This document shows, piece by piece, positions 54,958-64,000 of a stretch of DNA of 64,000 nucleotides. The position numbers were made by a program, and so were the translations under genes. Numbering within the stretch: position 1 is the stretch's first letter; each line of letters starts with the position of its first letter. The notes below the pieces were generated by a model that did no database searches, was not told the DNA's origin, and saw only the letters and a program-made list of their open reading frames with translations. Source of the DNA: Forficula auricularia (taxonomy: Eukaryota; Arthropoda; Insecta; Dermaptera; Forficulidae). The stretch covers positions 5,220,420 to 5,284,419 of the forward strand of contig JALMQS010000089.1 of NCBI GenBank assembly GCA_024734495.1, written 5' to 3'.

Positions 54958-54987
54958 ATTTAAACTATATGGTATGGCATTTAGAAC

Positions 54988-55460
54988 ATGGGGTGTCCAA
55001 CCTTTTGGCTTACACGGGCCGCATTTGAAGCAAAAACAAATGCATCGGGCCGCATATAAAATTTACTAATTTCATTGATATTTGTTAATAAAAAAATTTA
55101 GTTAATAATATAGAATAAATGGCAAAGAAGCAAAAATGTTAATAATCTTTGAGTTCTTTTCCTTCAGGATTTTGATTTTAAATCATTTACCAGTTCAAAA
55201 AGTTTTAATTACTGAAATAATAAATAATTAAAAAATTGGAAATATGAGTATTCGAAATTTCGTTATTTTTGTCACCTGATAGTTGAGCTTATAATTTTGC
55301 TTTTTAGTGAATTTTATTCTCGAAAATAGCTTCGGGTAAATTCAAAAAGTGAATAAAATATTGAGAAGCCAGGTGGAATATTTGTTCAGTTCAATGTCTG
55401 ATTGCAATTTTTTTTTAATGAAAATGATGAGAGAAGGAGTTACACCAAAAAGGTGCATCA
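54988..55460 (+). mobile_element. hAT-type fragment related to 51046-52183
   Basis: GGGTGTCCAACCTTTTGGCT and TACACGGGCCGCATTTGAAG match the left end of that element; it runs into the assembly gap. Confidence 0.65.
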
Positions 55461-55560
55461 NNNNNNNNNNNNNNNNNNNNNNNNNNNNNNNNNNNNNNNN
55501 NNNNNNNNNNNNNNNNNNNNNNNNNNNNNNNNNNNNNNNNNNNNNNNNNNNNNNNNNNNN
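55461..55560. other. Assembly gap (100 N)
   Basis: A block of exactly 100 N, the conventional scaffold gap of unknown size. Sequence composition changes across it from A/T rich to moderately GC rich. Confidence 0.98.
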
Positions 55561-56364
55561 ATTGGAACCAATTAAGATAGCGTGACAAGTTTAATGCCTC
55601 TGACTCCAGGACCTGAGTACATTGAGTCATCGGCCAGCACCCGCACAGTATACTGTTACCATGAATTTACTGTACTGATGCTAGAATTACAACTGAAGTA
55701 TAAAAATAAAAATAAACAAATAAATGCATAGGCATTGGATATCCATGTCTGGGTGTCGGATAGGAACGAAGCTTTCCTGATCTTCCAGAATCATCGGGAC
55801 AAACGGCAAGAGCGCACCGCCAACAATGGGCCATAACGTGGGGGTGAGAGATCATTTGCCACTGGGGGAAATTTAATGACTGTCTCAGAGCGCTTTGTCC
55901 TACCTTGAGGCCTCTGAAACCTTCAAAGCAGTCACTGGCTGTCCTCTGAACCAGTCGCGGTTAAATGGGAGCCGGGATGCTGGGCAGCCAGTGTTCATTT
56001 GGCCCCGTGCTGGCCAACCCCACACGTCTCCCATCCGCACCCACCTTCTTAAGAAGGTTGCAGTAACATCGTGGCACACAGCCCGGCTTCAACATAGTAT
56101 GGTGAGTGGCCCGCAAGCCCTTAATTGACCGGGAATTGCCTCCGGCGGGGCCGCCGGCTCATGCCTTCTATAAACTAACTTTTTAAACCAACAGTGCGCA
56201 CATGCCTACGACTCCGCTTCTTTAGAGTGAATGGCCCGCTCCCAGTGATTCGAATTGCACTCGGTGAAGTAGCTTCGTCGCCTCAGCTCCTGCAAGAAAC
56301 ACATTGGGTCTATGCCCCGCGGACTCAGCCGCCCATTAAACCTGCCACTACAGTAATTAATTCA
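55561..56364 (+). other. GC-moderate segment, possibly 3' part of an LTR element
   Basis: Composition is more GC rich than elsewhere. Two open frames (77 and 115 codons) have no motif I recognise. Its position just left of a purine tract and an LTR-like start at 56388 suggests it is the 3' interior of an LTR retroelement. This is inference. Confidence 0.35.
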
Positions 56365-56851
56365 AAAAAAAAGGGTGGGGAATGTAACGAGATCCTCACA
56401 ATCCAACACAAGCCTGTGACAGACGACCGCAGAGATAGGTCCGTCAGAACTGGCTTCAAAGTCCAGCACGTCCACATCAGACACAGCATGAGCCTCCAAG
56501 GTTTCTCTACATTTTTACGAAGAGACCAAAATTGGCTTTGACTAAAAAAATAAAAAATTAATTAAACAAAAAAATTAATGTTTAGGCAAACTGCAACATT
56601 ATACTACTTAGGTCCGGCGGACAAGGATCCTTATGGCAGCTTTCCTCTGAGTCCTCAACCAGACTCCCGAACGTCATCACGACACTCTCTCGCGTTTTTA
56701 CGCGGCTTAAATATTCATATAAGAATATATATAAAAACTAAAAAAATAAAATAAAACAATAATTAATAAAATAATTATTCGCGACCATCGGCACACATCA
56801 AAAAAACAAACAATGCAACGAGCCTCAGGGGCTTTAGATTTTACCATTACA
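56365..56851 (+). mobile_element. Candidate polypurine tract and 3' LTR
   Basis: AAAAAAAAAGGGTGGGGAA is followed directly by TGTAACGAGATCC. A TATATAAAA lies near 56730. A possible LTR end ACCATTACA is at 56843-56851, which would give a 464-bp LTR with TGTAA...TTACA ends. No second copy is in the window, so the boundary is provisional. Confidence 0.45.
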
Positions 56852-56859
56852 ACAAATAT

Positions 56860-59395
56860 ACAAACCAGTCACAGACCACAACAAGCCAGCTAGGCACCAA
56901 AACAATTCCTCAGATAGGGCCCAGACCTTGCACTCACTTTTGACAGGCAACCGGTTTTTGGCACTTAGAGAACTAAAAAAATGTCCATAGGATGGCACAA
57001 GAATGTAATAAACCTTATTGATAATAAAACCCCTTGTTACTACTAAAGGTAACGGAATAAAGACATTTCAAGATCATAGAAGATGGTGAATAAAATAACC
57101 ATTATATAAAAAAATAGATTTTATCATTGATAAAGACGGAAGAAAGAAATTAACATTTCAATCAAGTTCGAGGAATTTTAGCATAATAAGGTCAACAAAA
57201 AAACTTGACATTGGAAAATAACAATCAATAAACAGCAGACAATGCAAAAAAATAACTTTCATGAATTGAAATTATAAAAAAAGGGCCTTCGCACTGGAGA
57301 ATGGACGGAAAATGTACTAAAGATGTTCATTCTTTGACAAAGGACAATCATTTATACTCTTGATTAACGCTTGAAGTCAGTAATCTTGACTAAAAACATG
57401 ACAGTACACGGTAGTAAAGAGGATATTACTAGCAAAAGAATGCTAAGATTAAAAATCATTAATACAAGTACATGCATTTGTAATCGCCCTAAACGAGTGA
57501 TTATTTACACGTGTTGAACAAAATAACCATAAACAAATTCTATCGATAGAAAATACCGAAGAAAGGACCTTCCTGTTACAATTTAAGGAACAGAGTTCAA
57601 CGACTAATAGATCATAGAGAATGATCGCAAAGAATAACGGTAAAAAATAATTTTATTAATAGTAATTTCTGAATAAAAAAATTTAAAATTCCATTTTAGT
57701 TCGAGTAATTGTGACTTAATTGGGTCAGTAAAAAGACTCGACATTGAACTTAGGCAATGGCCAAATGGTGGATAATATTTATATATATAAAAAAATAACC
57801 AATAAATTTTATCATCAGAAAATAACCTAGTGGGCCGTGTTATGATTTATTCGCATTAATATTAACAAATTAAATGCCGATTACAATGGATTTGAATCAT
57901 CAAGATAAAGAGAGAGAATGATATATGGACGCTGTACCCAAGACAATAAAGAAATACGAATGGCCCCAATCGCGACCAAAACTCCGCCTCAAATATGAGA
58001 GTGATTGACAGGAAATAGAATTATTCTTGGCAAATCTCATGGCTGAAGATAGGGGGGTTACACACCGAATCGCTATTCTCCTGCTTAAGCAAAGTCAATA
58101 GCAAATAACTGATTTGCCAGACCAGGTAGCAAACAATTATTATTATTAAAAAAATAATAAATTCAAAAAAATTAACAAGAAATTTTCATTTTAGACAGAC
58201 CGACAGACGGAAAAACAAACAAAATCATTTTAAAAATAGATTGTGTTTTCAAATAATTAACGCCAAATTAAATCAAATTGAACTAATAATCAATTCAAAT
58301 TGAATTTACACAATGATTAAGAGAGAGGGTCAAGGATTATCTTTTTATCTATAGATTTGCCTCTCTAATTAATCGAAGCTAATGATCTATTAGCTATAAT
58401 AATTACTATTAAATGATTTCAACTTCAATCAAAAAAATAATTAAGAACACTTATCGGACCTAATTGACAAAACGATTTAGCAGAATTTGACTGATTTTAC
58501 TAATTTAATGACAGACAGACTGACAGACGAGATTTTTAAATAAAAAAATAATTACGTCAAAACAATCAGTCAGAAATTTTATTCGATTTATAGAATAAGC
58601 AATTTGAAACCAAAAATTAATTTGAACTACTAATTAATTTATCCGGAATTCAATTCCATAGGATTATAGTAATTTCGATAATCAGTTTTCATTTGAATCA
58701 TCAAAAAAATTATCTATGAATAAAGCTTAACTTTATTAACAGATTGTGACTTTATTCTCTAATTATTTCAAGATTAGATTTAATAAATTAATATAACGAC
58801 TCTTAATTGATTTCAAATGTGACAATCATTAAGTTAATTGAATGGCAATTTTAAGAAAAATGCCTCAACTCAGTCGAAACCGATTTTATTAATTTTTAAT
58901 GATTTACAAAAATTTAATGACAGACAGATTTTAAATTTTAGGTTCTAACTATTTCAAGAAAAAAACTTAATTGATTTTAAATTCAACAATTATTAGGATA
59001 ATTAAATGACAATTTTTAAGAAAAGCTACTTTAATTAAGACAAAACGACTTTACTGAAATTTAATGATTGAAAGAATTTAGCAAAAGAAAGAATTTCTTT
59101 GTTTCACAATAAAAAAATGATTGGACTTCCCGACGGACTTAAATCAAGTTACTGAATAGACAGACGGACAAATGAAATTTTCTCACTTTGATAAGAAATT
59201 TAATGAAATAAAGTAATAAGAAAATTTACAAAAAAATTTACAAAAAAATATACAACTATTTACAACAAAAAATAATAAAATAAAAGGAAAAAATATGAAA
59301 AGAACAAAAGGTTAGAGGGGGGAAAATTAAGAGATAGAATTCAACTGGAACAAGCCCCTATGTGGAATTAACACATAGTTTGTAGTTATATTTTT
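56860..59395. other. Gene-free stretch with marked A-over-T bias
   Basis: For 2.5 kb the plus strand is visibly richer in A than T, with frequent AAAAAAATAA and GACAGACAGAC(T/G)GACAGA motifs. No open frame is sustained. It may be the downstream non-coding part of the minus-strand LTR element whose frame ends at 59398. I found no matching LTR in it. Confidence 0.45.
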
Positions 59396-59397
59396 AA

Positions 59398-60477
59398 CTA
59401 CTGCTCCGGGCTACTATAAAACCGTTTCAATAACCGAGTGTTGAACACACCATGCTTCTTGCCATGGATTGTCTCCAACCCATAAGTTCCTCCGGGACAT
59501 TTTTCTGCCTCTCGGAAGGGTCCTACGTAAAGCAAAAAGAATTTATGATATAGGGGTCGCGAAAGTTTGTCTAACTTTGTTAGCACGGTAATTTTAATAC
59601 CGTGAGCTACAAACGATTCTTTGGATTTTCCGGGCTTAGTTACTTTACTAAAGAAAAGTATTTCGCCCCGGACCAGCTCAAGGATCTCCCTCAATCCTTG
59701 TTTTTGCGGCTTGATAGAGGGTTTTACCTCTACAACTTTTAATGGGAATTTAACCAGTTTTTCAGGTGGGGGATTTTTTATTACTTCAGGATGGTGACTT
59801 TCTGTGTAGAATATTTCTACTTCATCCTGGAACATTTGTAACCCAACCTGGTCACAGACTGCTACCGCCGTCTCTATTCTTGGGCTTTCTATAATGATTT
59901 CATCTGTGGTTTCCCATATTTCCCCAGATGTGCCTATTTCGATTTTCTTTACGGCATGCTCCCTTATACCTATACCCAGCCTTATACTCTGGTCGTCCAT
60001 TTTCCTAATAATTTCCTCTATTCTCCTGTTCACTCCGTCCATCTTGTGATTCAACTCTCTATTGTTACCGTCTACTCTATCCATTCTATCATTTATTTCC
60101 TCTTTGACGCTATCTATTTTACCATTCATCCCGTCCATTTTATTATTCGTCTCTCTACTGTTACTATCCATTTTACCACCAAGATCACCTTTTATTTCTC
60201 TGCTCATCTCTCCCATTTGTTCCTTATTGTCTCTACTCATTCTATTCAATTCTCCCATTTGTTCCATCATTTTTGCCATCATCCGTGCCATGTCAAACGG
60301 TGCAGTACTCACCGGTGCCGGCGGCTGCACTTCCGGACCGCTATCTGATGAAAGGCTCGGAAATTCAGCTGTGGCCGTTGCTATCTGCGCCTGGTCTATT
60401 GGTTCGGCTGGTATTTCCAACCTGGTTGAATGTGCCAATGGTTCCTGACCTTCTATTAATTCTGTGATTCCCGGCAT
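59398..60477 (-). CDS. In-frame Gag-like coiled coil fused to integrase C-terminus
   Basis: A complete 359-codon frame with ATG and stop. Residues 1-60 are Pro/Ser/Glu-rich. About 60-170 is a heptad-like Met/Lys/Asp-rich region (MAKMMEQMGELNRM, then repeated NRE, KMDG and RMDR blocks), predicted coiled coil. The final ~65 residues include LTKLDKLSRPLYHKFFLLYV then GPFREAEKCPGGTYGLET and VFNTRLLKRFYSSPEQ, the pattern of a Ty3/gypsy integrase C-terminus. Protease, reverse transcriptase, RNase H and the integrase catalytic core are absent, and there is no stop or frameshift at the joins. I read it as a deletion derivative of a gypsy-type element that retained one long frame. Host use is possible but unsupported. 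Confidence 0.7.
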   Translation of the reverse strand: MPGITELIEGQEPLAHSTRLEIPAEPIDQAQIATATAEFPSLSSDSGPEVQPPAPVSTAPFDMARMMAKMMEQMGELNRMSRDNKEQMGEMSREIKGDLGGKMDSNSRETNNKMDGMNGKIDSVKEEINDRMDRVDGNNRELNHKMDGVNRRIEEIIRKMDDQSIRLGIGIREHAVKKIEIGTSGEIWETTDEIIIESPRIETAVAVCDQVGLQMFQDEVEIFYTESHHPEVIKNPPPEKLVKFPLKVVEVKPSIKPQKQGLREILELVRGEILFFSKVTKPGKSKESFVAHGIKITVLTKLDKLSRPLYHKFFLLYVGPFREAEKCPGGTYGLETIHGKKHGVFNTRLLKRFYSSPEQ

Positions 60478-61278
60478 TATAAAAAGGCTGATTGTTCTTA
60501 AAAAAACAAAAAAACAAAAAAATTAAACGAAAAAAAACAAAAAGACTTTCTCTCACTCAATTATACCCTTCACCTTCCTTAGGGCTTTTCAAATCTTTGG
60601 TTGGGACCTCCATGTTGCGATTTAAGGGCTTTTATGTGGCTTTAGGAGAGCCCTATAATCTAAATTGGTCAGGTGTGTATAATGTTAGCACTCTGAATAA
60701 ATAAAAATAGAACAAAATTTAGAAAAAAACTATTTATTAATAGAAAAAAATAATTCAAATTATAAATATAAAAGAACAAGCGGTTCAAGGGTTAAACCTG
60801 CCAGGCACGTTTAATATAATAAATATAAATGAAATAAAAAAATGATATATTTAAATAACAATACTATTTAAGAAAATATTGATAAAAGTTATTATGATTG
60901 GCAGGGATAAGACCTGTCTGTTCGATATTGAAGTTATATAAAAATATAAAAAAATTAAACAAATGAATCACTTCGATAAGCTATAAAGAAGGATGAAGTT
61001 GAGTGAAAGAAAGTAATTCAAAGATGGCGAAAGGCGAGCGTATTGCGTGGCGATCAAGAGGTCTGTTCAAAGATGCAGCTAGTACTCGACCCCTCTACTG
61101 AATGAATAGATTGTCGCCTCTAGGCTGACTGGCAGCGGACCTGAGATGAGCAACGCTCAGCGCCAGTCTCCAGGCTGCCAACCGTCGAATGCTTTAATCA
61201 TTCTGAAAAACATAATAAACTCGGCAACGAGGGTGCACATTAAAAGAATGGGGGGGGTCTGCCGATTGTATCATTACA
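60478..61278 (-). mobile_element. Candidate 5' LTR and tRNA-Gln-type primer site of the minus-strand element
   Basis: On the minus strand TGGAGGTCCCAACCAAAGAT follows ...CGCAACA at 60613. It resembles the complement of the 3' end of tRNA-Gln (TGGAGGTTCCACCGAGAT) with a few changes. An LTR from TGTAATGATACAATCGG (61278) to CAACA (60613) would be 666 bp. The partner LTR was not found, so this is provisional. Confidence 0.45.
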
Positions 61279-61324
61279 ATGTTTTCTATAAAAAATAATT
61301 AAATAAATGAAACTACTAATACAA

Positions 61325-61374
61325 ATTTTTTCTTTTTGCTTTTCGGCTTTTCTAGGCATTAGCCAATTTACGAT
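61325..61374 (-). repeat. SINE 3' domain fragment
   Basis: TTTTTGCTTTTCGGCTTTTC then TAGGCATTAGCC and ACGATACTA, matching (inverted) the 3' domain of the SINE at 9730-9917. Confidence 0.55.
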
Positions 61375-61473
61375 ACTATTATATTTCAGATTTTAGCCCG
61401 TTGTCGGATCCGAAAAATTTAGGGTTTTAGAGGAATAAATATAGAACAGTTTTTTATGAGTCTAATGTACCTC

Positions 61474-61510
61474 CTGAAGATGGGCCGAAAATAGACCGAA
61501 ATATATTGAC
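61474..61510 (+). ncRNA. Hammerhead-like core
   Basis: CTGAAGA, T, GGGCC, loop GAAAATAGA, CC, GAAATATAT. Boxes intact; the stem is only two or three pairs. The self-complementary ATAT follows GAAA as in the cores at 6566 and 20056. Confidence 0.4.
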
Positions 61511-61559
61511 TTTCCATAAAAAACCATTTTATTTTTATTCCTGTGAAACCCCACATTTT

Positions 61560-62340
61560 TATATATTTATTCTTTTTATATATTTATTATTCATTTAATT
61601 TAAATTTAATAAAATTGAATGAATTCGAAAAAATAAAAAATATATAAAAATGTAAATTCAACTTGTATCGGATTAAAGAAAAAGAGTTTGACCTTTGCGA
61701 GTGAAGAGCTTCCAAATTTTCTCTCTAAATCGCAGCACAATTCCTTGTCCATCAATCAAGGGGTTCCGTAGTTTGTATATCGGCTCTAAATAAAAAATAA
61801 TATTTTTAGTTTTACTCTAATTATCTCTTATATTATGTTACTTTTGTTATATCCTCTATATGGCGAATCGCCTCAGAGATTCATATAAATAAATAAAATT
61901 AATAGTTTGCCGATCACAAATCTCATCAAAAATTCATTTTAATATTTCTTGTTTCGCACGAGGGAAGAAAAGGCTCTGTATTGAACTCATTGGAGACATA
62001 AAGGAGCCGAAAACCAACCATCACTCACTAACGCGACGTTTATCAAATCACAAACGTCATTTGTAGGGACATGAAGAAATCATCTCATTGATCTTATTTC
62101 CGTAAACGTATATATTATCAATTCAATTGTAAAGCAATTAATTGACTATAATAAAATTAATATTTACGAATTAAAACTTGTCTTATTCATTCGAGACTTT
62201 CCATTAAATCAATCAAATGAAAAGAAATAATCCCTGCTTACACCTCTGTCATTCCCTCACAAAACATCCACAGAAAAATTTCCTTAAATAATTTTTTACA
62301 GGTTTTAAAAGAGAAAAACGATCTTTCTCCTCGCCTTATA
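61560..62340. other. Non-coding stretch
   Basis: No repeat terminus or gene recognised. Moderately A/T rich and without inverted structure. Confidence 0.35.
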
Positions 62341-62344
62341 GATC

Positions 62345-62405
62345 AGGGGTGGCCAATTTCTTTTATCAACTGGGCAATTTCAATTTTCATATCACGGGCC
62401 TGCAC
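62345..62405 (+). mobile_element. hAT-like terminus, isolated
   Basis: CAGGGGTGGCCAATTTC...CACGGGCCTGC is a common hAT left end. No right end was identified before the next hAT end at 63070. Confidence 0.45.
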
Positions 62406-63065
62406 AGAATGAATGGTTTAACAAAAATTCATTATTTTAAAATTATGCAAATTATAAAAAATAAAATTTAATTAAAATGATATAAATTTGAATATATTAC
62501 AATAAATACATATTTGAATATACCTATAAATCGGATAGATTTTAGTCATACAAAATATATTGTTAAATAATTGTGATTTATACAATCTTAATTTGTTCTT
62601 TTTCAATGAGGGATTGGACATTTTACTATTTACATTTTTATTATTCCTATTAAGAGTATTTACTCTACTTTTTAATACCTTACCTTTACCATATTTGTTA
62701 TTGTGTTCTTGATATTAAGCACATTATTAAATTCTGCCTATTCTGGTTATTTATCTGTATATTTGTTCTGTTTCTCCTATTAATTTGTGTATTTTGTGTT
62801 TGATAATCCTTCAGAATTTGATTCATTTCAAAATTTGGATTCGTTCTCATTTCTTTCAAAAATAGTTTATATTTTTAAATAGAAACTCTCAAATTTCTAT
62901 CAAGTTTAATGAGGTAACTCCAATATGAACTCGTATTGTAACAATTATAAAAATTAAAGTACCTATATGTCTTGTCTAAATTAATATTATAATATATTCA
63001 TTTAGTTAAAAGAATAAATTTTGTCCATTCCAAATATACATGTGTATTTACATTTATGGTTTATA
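62406..63065. other. AT-rich non-coding DNA
   Basis: Probably interior of a hAT-type non-autonomous element. No coding frame or RNA gene seen. Confidence 0.3.
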
Positions 63066-63069
63066 TCCA

Positions 63070-63125
63070 GGGGCGTGCTGGCCCGCCGGGACACCGGGCA
63101 AATGCCCGGTGGGCCGCTGCCCGCC
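63070..63125 (+). mobile_element. hAT left terminal inverted repeat
   Basis: CAGGGGCGTGCTGGCCCGCC followed by GGGCAAATGCCCGGTGGGCC, a terminus often seen in hAT elements. It probably belongs to the element whose transposase tail is at 63570-63872. Confidence 0.6.
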
Positions 63126-63569
63126 ACATTAAAAATTAAGAATATTTTAAAAGAACAAGATCGTTGACGCCGATTCATTTTCAAGGGCCACTTGCCTATT
63201 CGATGATTATAGCAAAAACCTTCCTTTTAGTTTTAAAGTTCCTCTCCTTCGTAATTCATGCCCTTCGGTCTCCATCTCGATCACTTGCGAGAGCCCTTTG
63301 GTTCTCCTTTTTATCTATTCGTTTATTTTTCGCCGGTGGTCCTGCTATATTCGGTGATATTGTCAGTTGCAAAAAACAGGAGGGGGTGGAAGGTCTTTTA
63401 CAATGTTTTTCACACATGTGGGTATTCTATGACCGACTCTGGCGCCTGGTCTCACAAAGAAGTTTCCAAAGTTATTCATTAAGTCACGTCTGTTTTCAAG
63501 TGGCGTTCAAAAGGGAGGGCAACTTAGATACAAGAGAGTAAAAATTATTTCACTCTTTCGGAAGTTCTC

Positions 63570-63872
63570 TGCTTTAAATTTCTCATGCAATACAATTTGT
63601 ATAGCAAAGCATACAAACATTTAACTGTGGCGTATAAATATCTTTTAACCCTCCCCGTAACACAAGTGTCATGTGAGAGATCATTTTCAGTCCTAAAGTT
63701 TATAAAAAATAGGTTAAGAAATTCTTTATCTGATGAACATTTGGAAGCTTTTATTTTGATGTCTGTTGAAAAATTTTTTTTGAGTGTATTGGACAGTGAT
63801 GAGATTATTGACAAAGTGGCCAAACAAAGTGAATTATTACGAAAGCATCTATCACGAGACGTCCTGTGTTAA
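63570..63872 (+). pseudogene. hAT transposase C-terminal dimerisation domain
   Basis: The frame reads YSKAYKHLTVAYKYLLTLPV then TQVSCERSFSVLKFIKNRLR and NSLSDEHLEAFILMSVEK, the classic hAT C-terminal dimerisation block (LPVT...CERSFS.LK.IK..LR). It continues for about 35 more residues to a TAA. The zinc-finger and catalytic regions are not visible upstream; only about 500 bp separates the domain from the left terminus, so the element is internally deleted. Related families are often annotated as zinc finger MYM-type-like proteins. Confidence 0.85.
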
Positions 63873-63879
63873 TGTAAAC

Positions 63880-64000
63880 AGAGGCGTATTTTCGGGGGGT
63901 CCATGGGGTCTGGATCCCCCCCCCCCCCAAAGCTCTAATAATTTTTTATTTGTTATTTGAAATATATAAATATATGGTAGGTAATATTGTATTTTATTAT
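63880..64000 (+). mobile_element. hAT-like terminus at window edge
   Basis: CAGAGGCGTATTTTCGGGGG then GGTCTGGATCC and a C run. Looks like the left end of another hAT-type element that continues beyond the window. Confidence 0.45.

Noticed and set aside
55895..56541. 77- and 115-codon plus-strand frames right of the gap
   Set aside because: No motif I recognise; the second runs through the proposed purine tract and LTR start, which argues against a real protein.
59956..60467. Plus-strand frames of 130, 128 and 64 codons
   Set aside because: They are antisense shadows of the Gag-IN fusion frame; their Ser/Ile/Leu-rich content mirrors its Asp/Met/Arg-rich coiled coil.
56388..61278. A single giant LTR from TGTAACG to ATTACA
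   Set aside because: Length of 4.9 kb is implausible and the segment contains a separate element frame on the minus strand; two different LTR remnants explain it better.
63164..63541. 125-codon frame between the hAT terminus and the hAT domain
   Set aside because: Not in frame with the transposase domain and without hAT motifs; probably chance or scrambled transposase sequence.

Overview
This 64 kb window looks like non-genic chromosomal DNA from an invertebrate animal, most likely an arthropod. That is an inference. It rests on strong AT richness, the absence of any long host-type open reading frame or recognisable spliced gene, and the mix of mobile elements: Penelope-like retroelement ends with GIY-YIG domains, a Jockey/CR1-type reverse-transcriptase tail, tRNA-derived SINEs, hAT, mariner, Harbinger and Helitron pieces, and Ty3/gypsy LTR remnants. 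I could not assign a species. A run of 100 N marks an assembly gap at 55461-55560.

Layout. 0-3.4 kb: inverted-repeat elements, a tRNA-derived insertion with target duplication and a second SINE. 3.1-9.6 kb: hammerhead-like Penelope ends, a 119-bp tandem array and a palindromic TA-flanked element. 9.7-12.7 kb: SINE and hAT pieces. 13-18.5 kb: a Penelope GIY-YIG fragment and a nested foldback that carries tRNA-like cores. 19.2-20 kb: the non-LTR retrotransposon tail. 20-28.3 kb: inverted repeats, a mariner transposase fragment, high-copy TACTTTACC-type elements with nested hAT and tRNA-like foldbacks, and a second GIY-YIG fragment between inverted arms. 28.8-33 kb: a hAT element with perfect 8-bp duplication, a 580-bp palindrome and a Helitron 3' end. 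33.2-40.9 kb: an interrupted tandem segmental duplication with hAT and Harbinger insertions. 41.4-46.1 kb: TA arrays, palindromes and a tiny LTR element with identical LTRs nested in another element. 46.1-50.6 kb: nested repeats three deep. 51-55 kb: two hAT elements with target duplications. 55.5-61.3 kb: LTR-element material, including an intact 359-codon frame that joins a Gag-like coiled coil to an integrase C-terminus. 62.3-64 kb: hAT ends and a hAT transposase dimerisation domain.

The most interesting themes are three. (1) Many short motifs resembling hammerhead ribozyme cores (CTGANGA, a short stem, GAAAC/GAAAT, then a self-complementary ACGT or ATAT), mostly in inverted pairs and sometimes near GIY-YIG fragments. 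(2) A family of foldback elements whose loop is a tRNA-like sequence with pol III A and B boxes. (3) Two LTR elements in which large deletions have brought Gag N-terminal and integrase C-terminal sequence together. None of the genes forms a host pathway; essentially every protein-coding signal is a mobile-element remnant.
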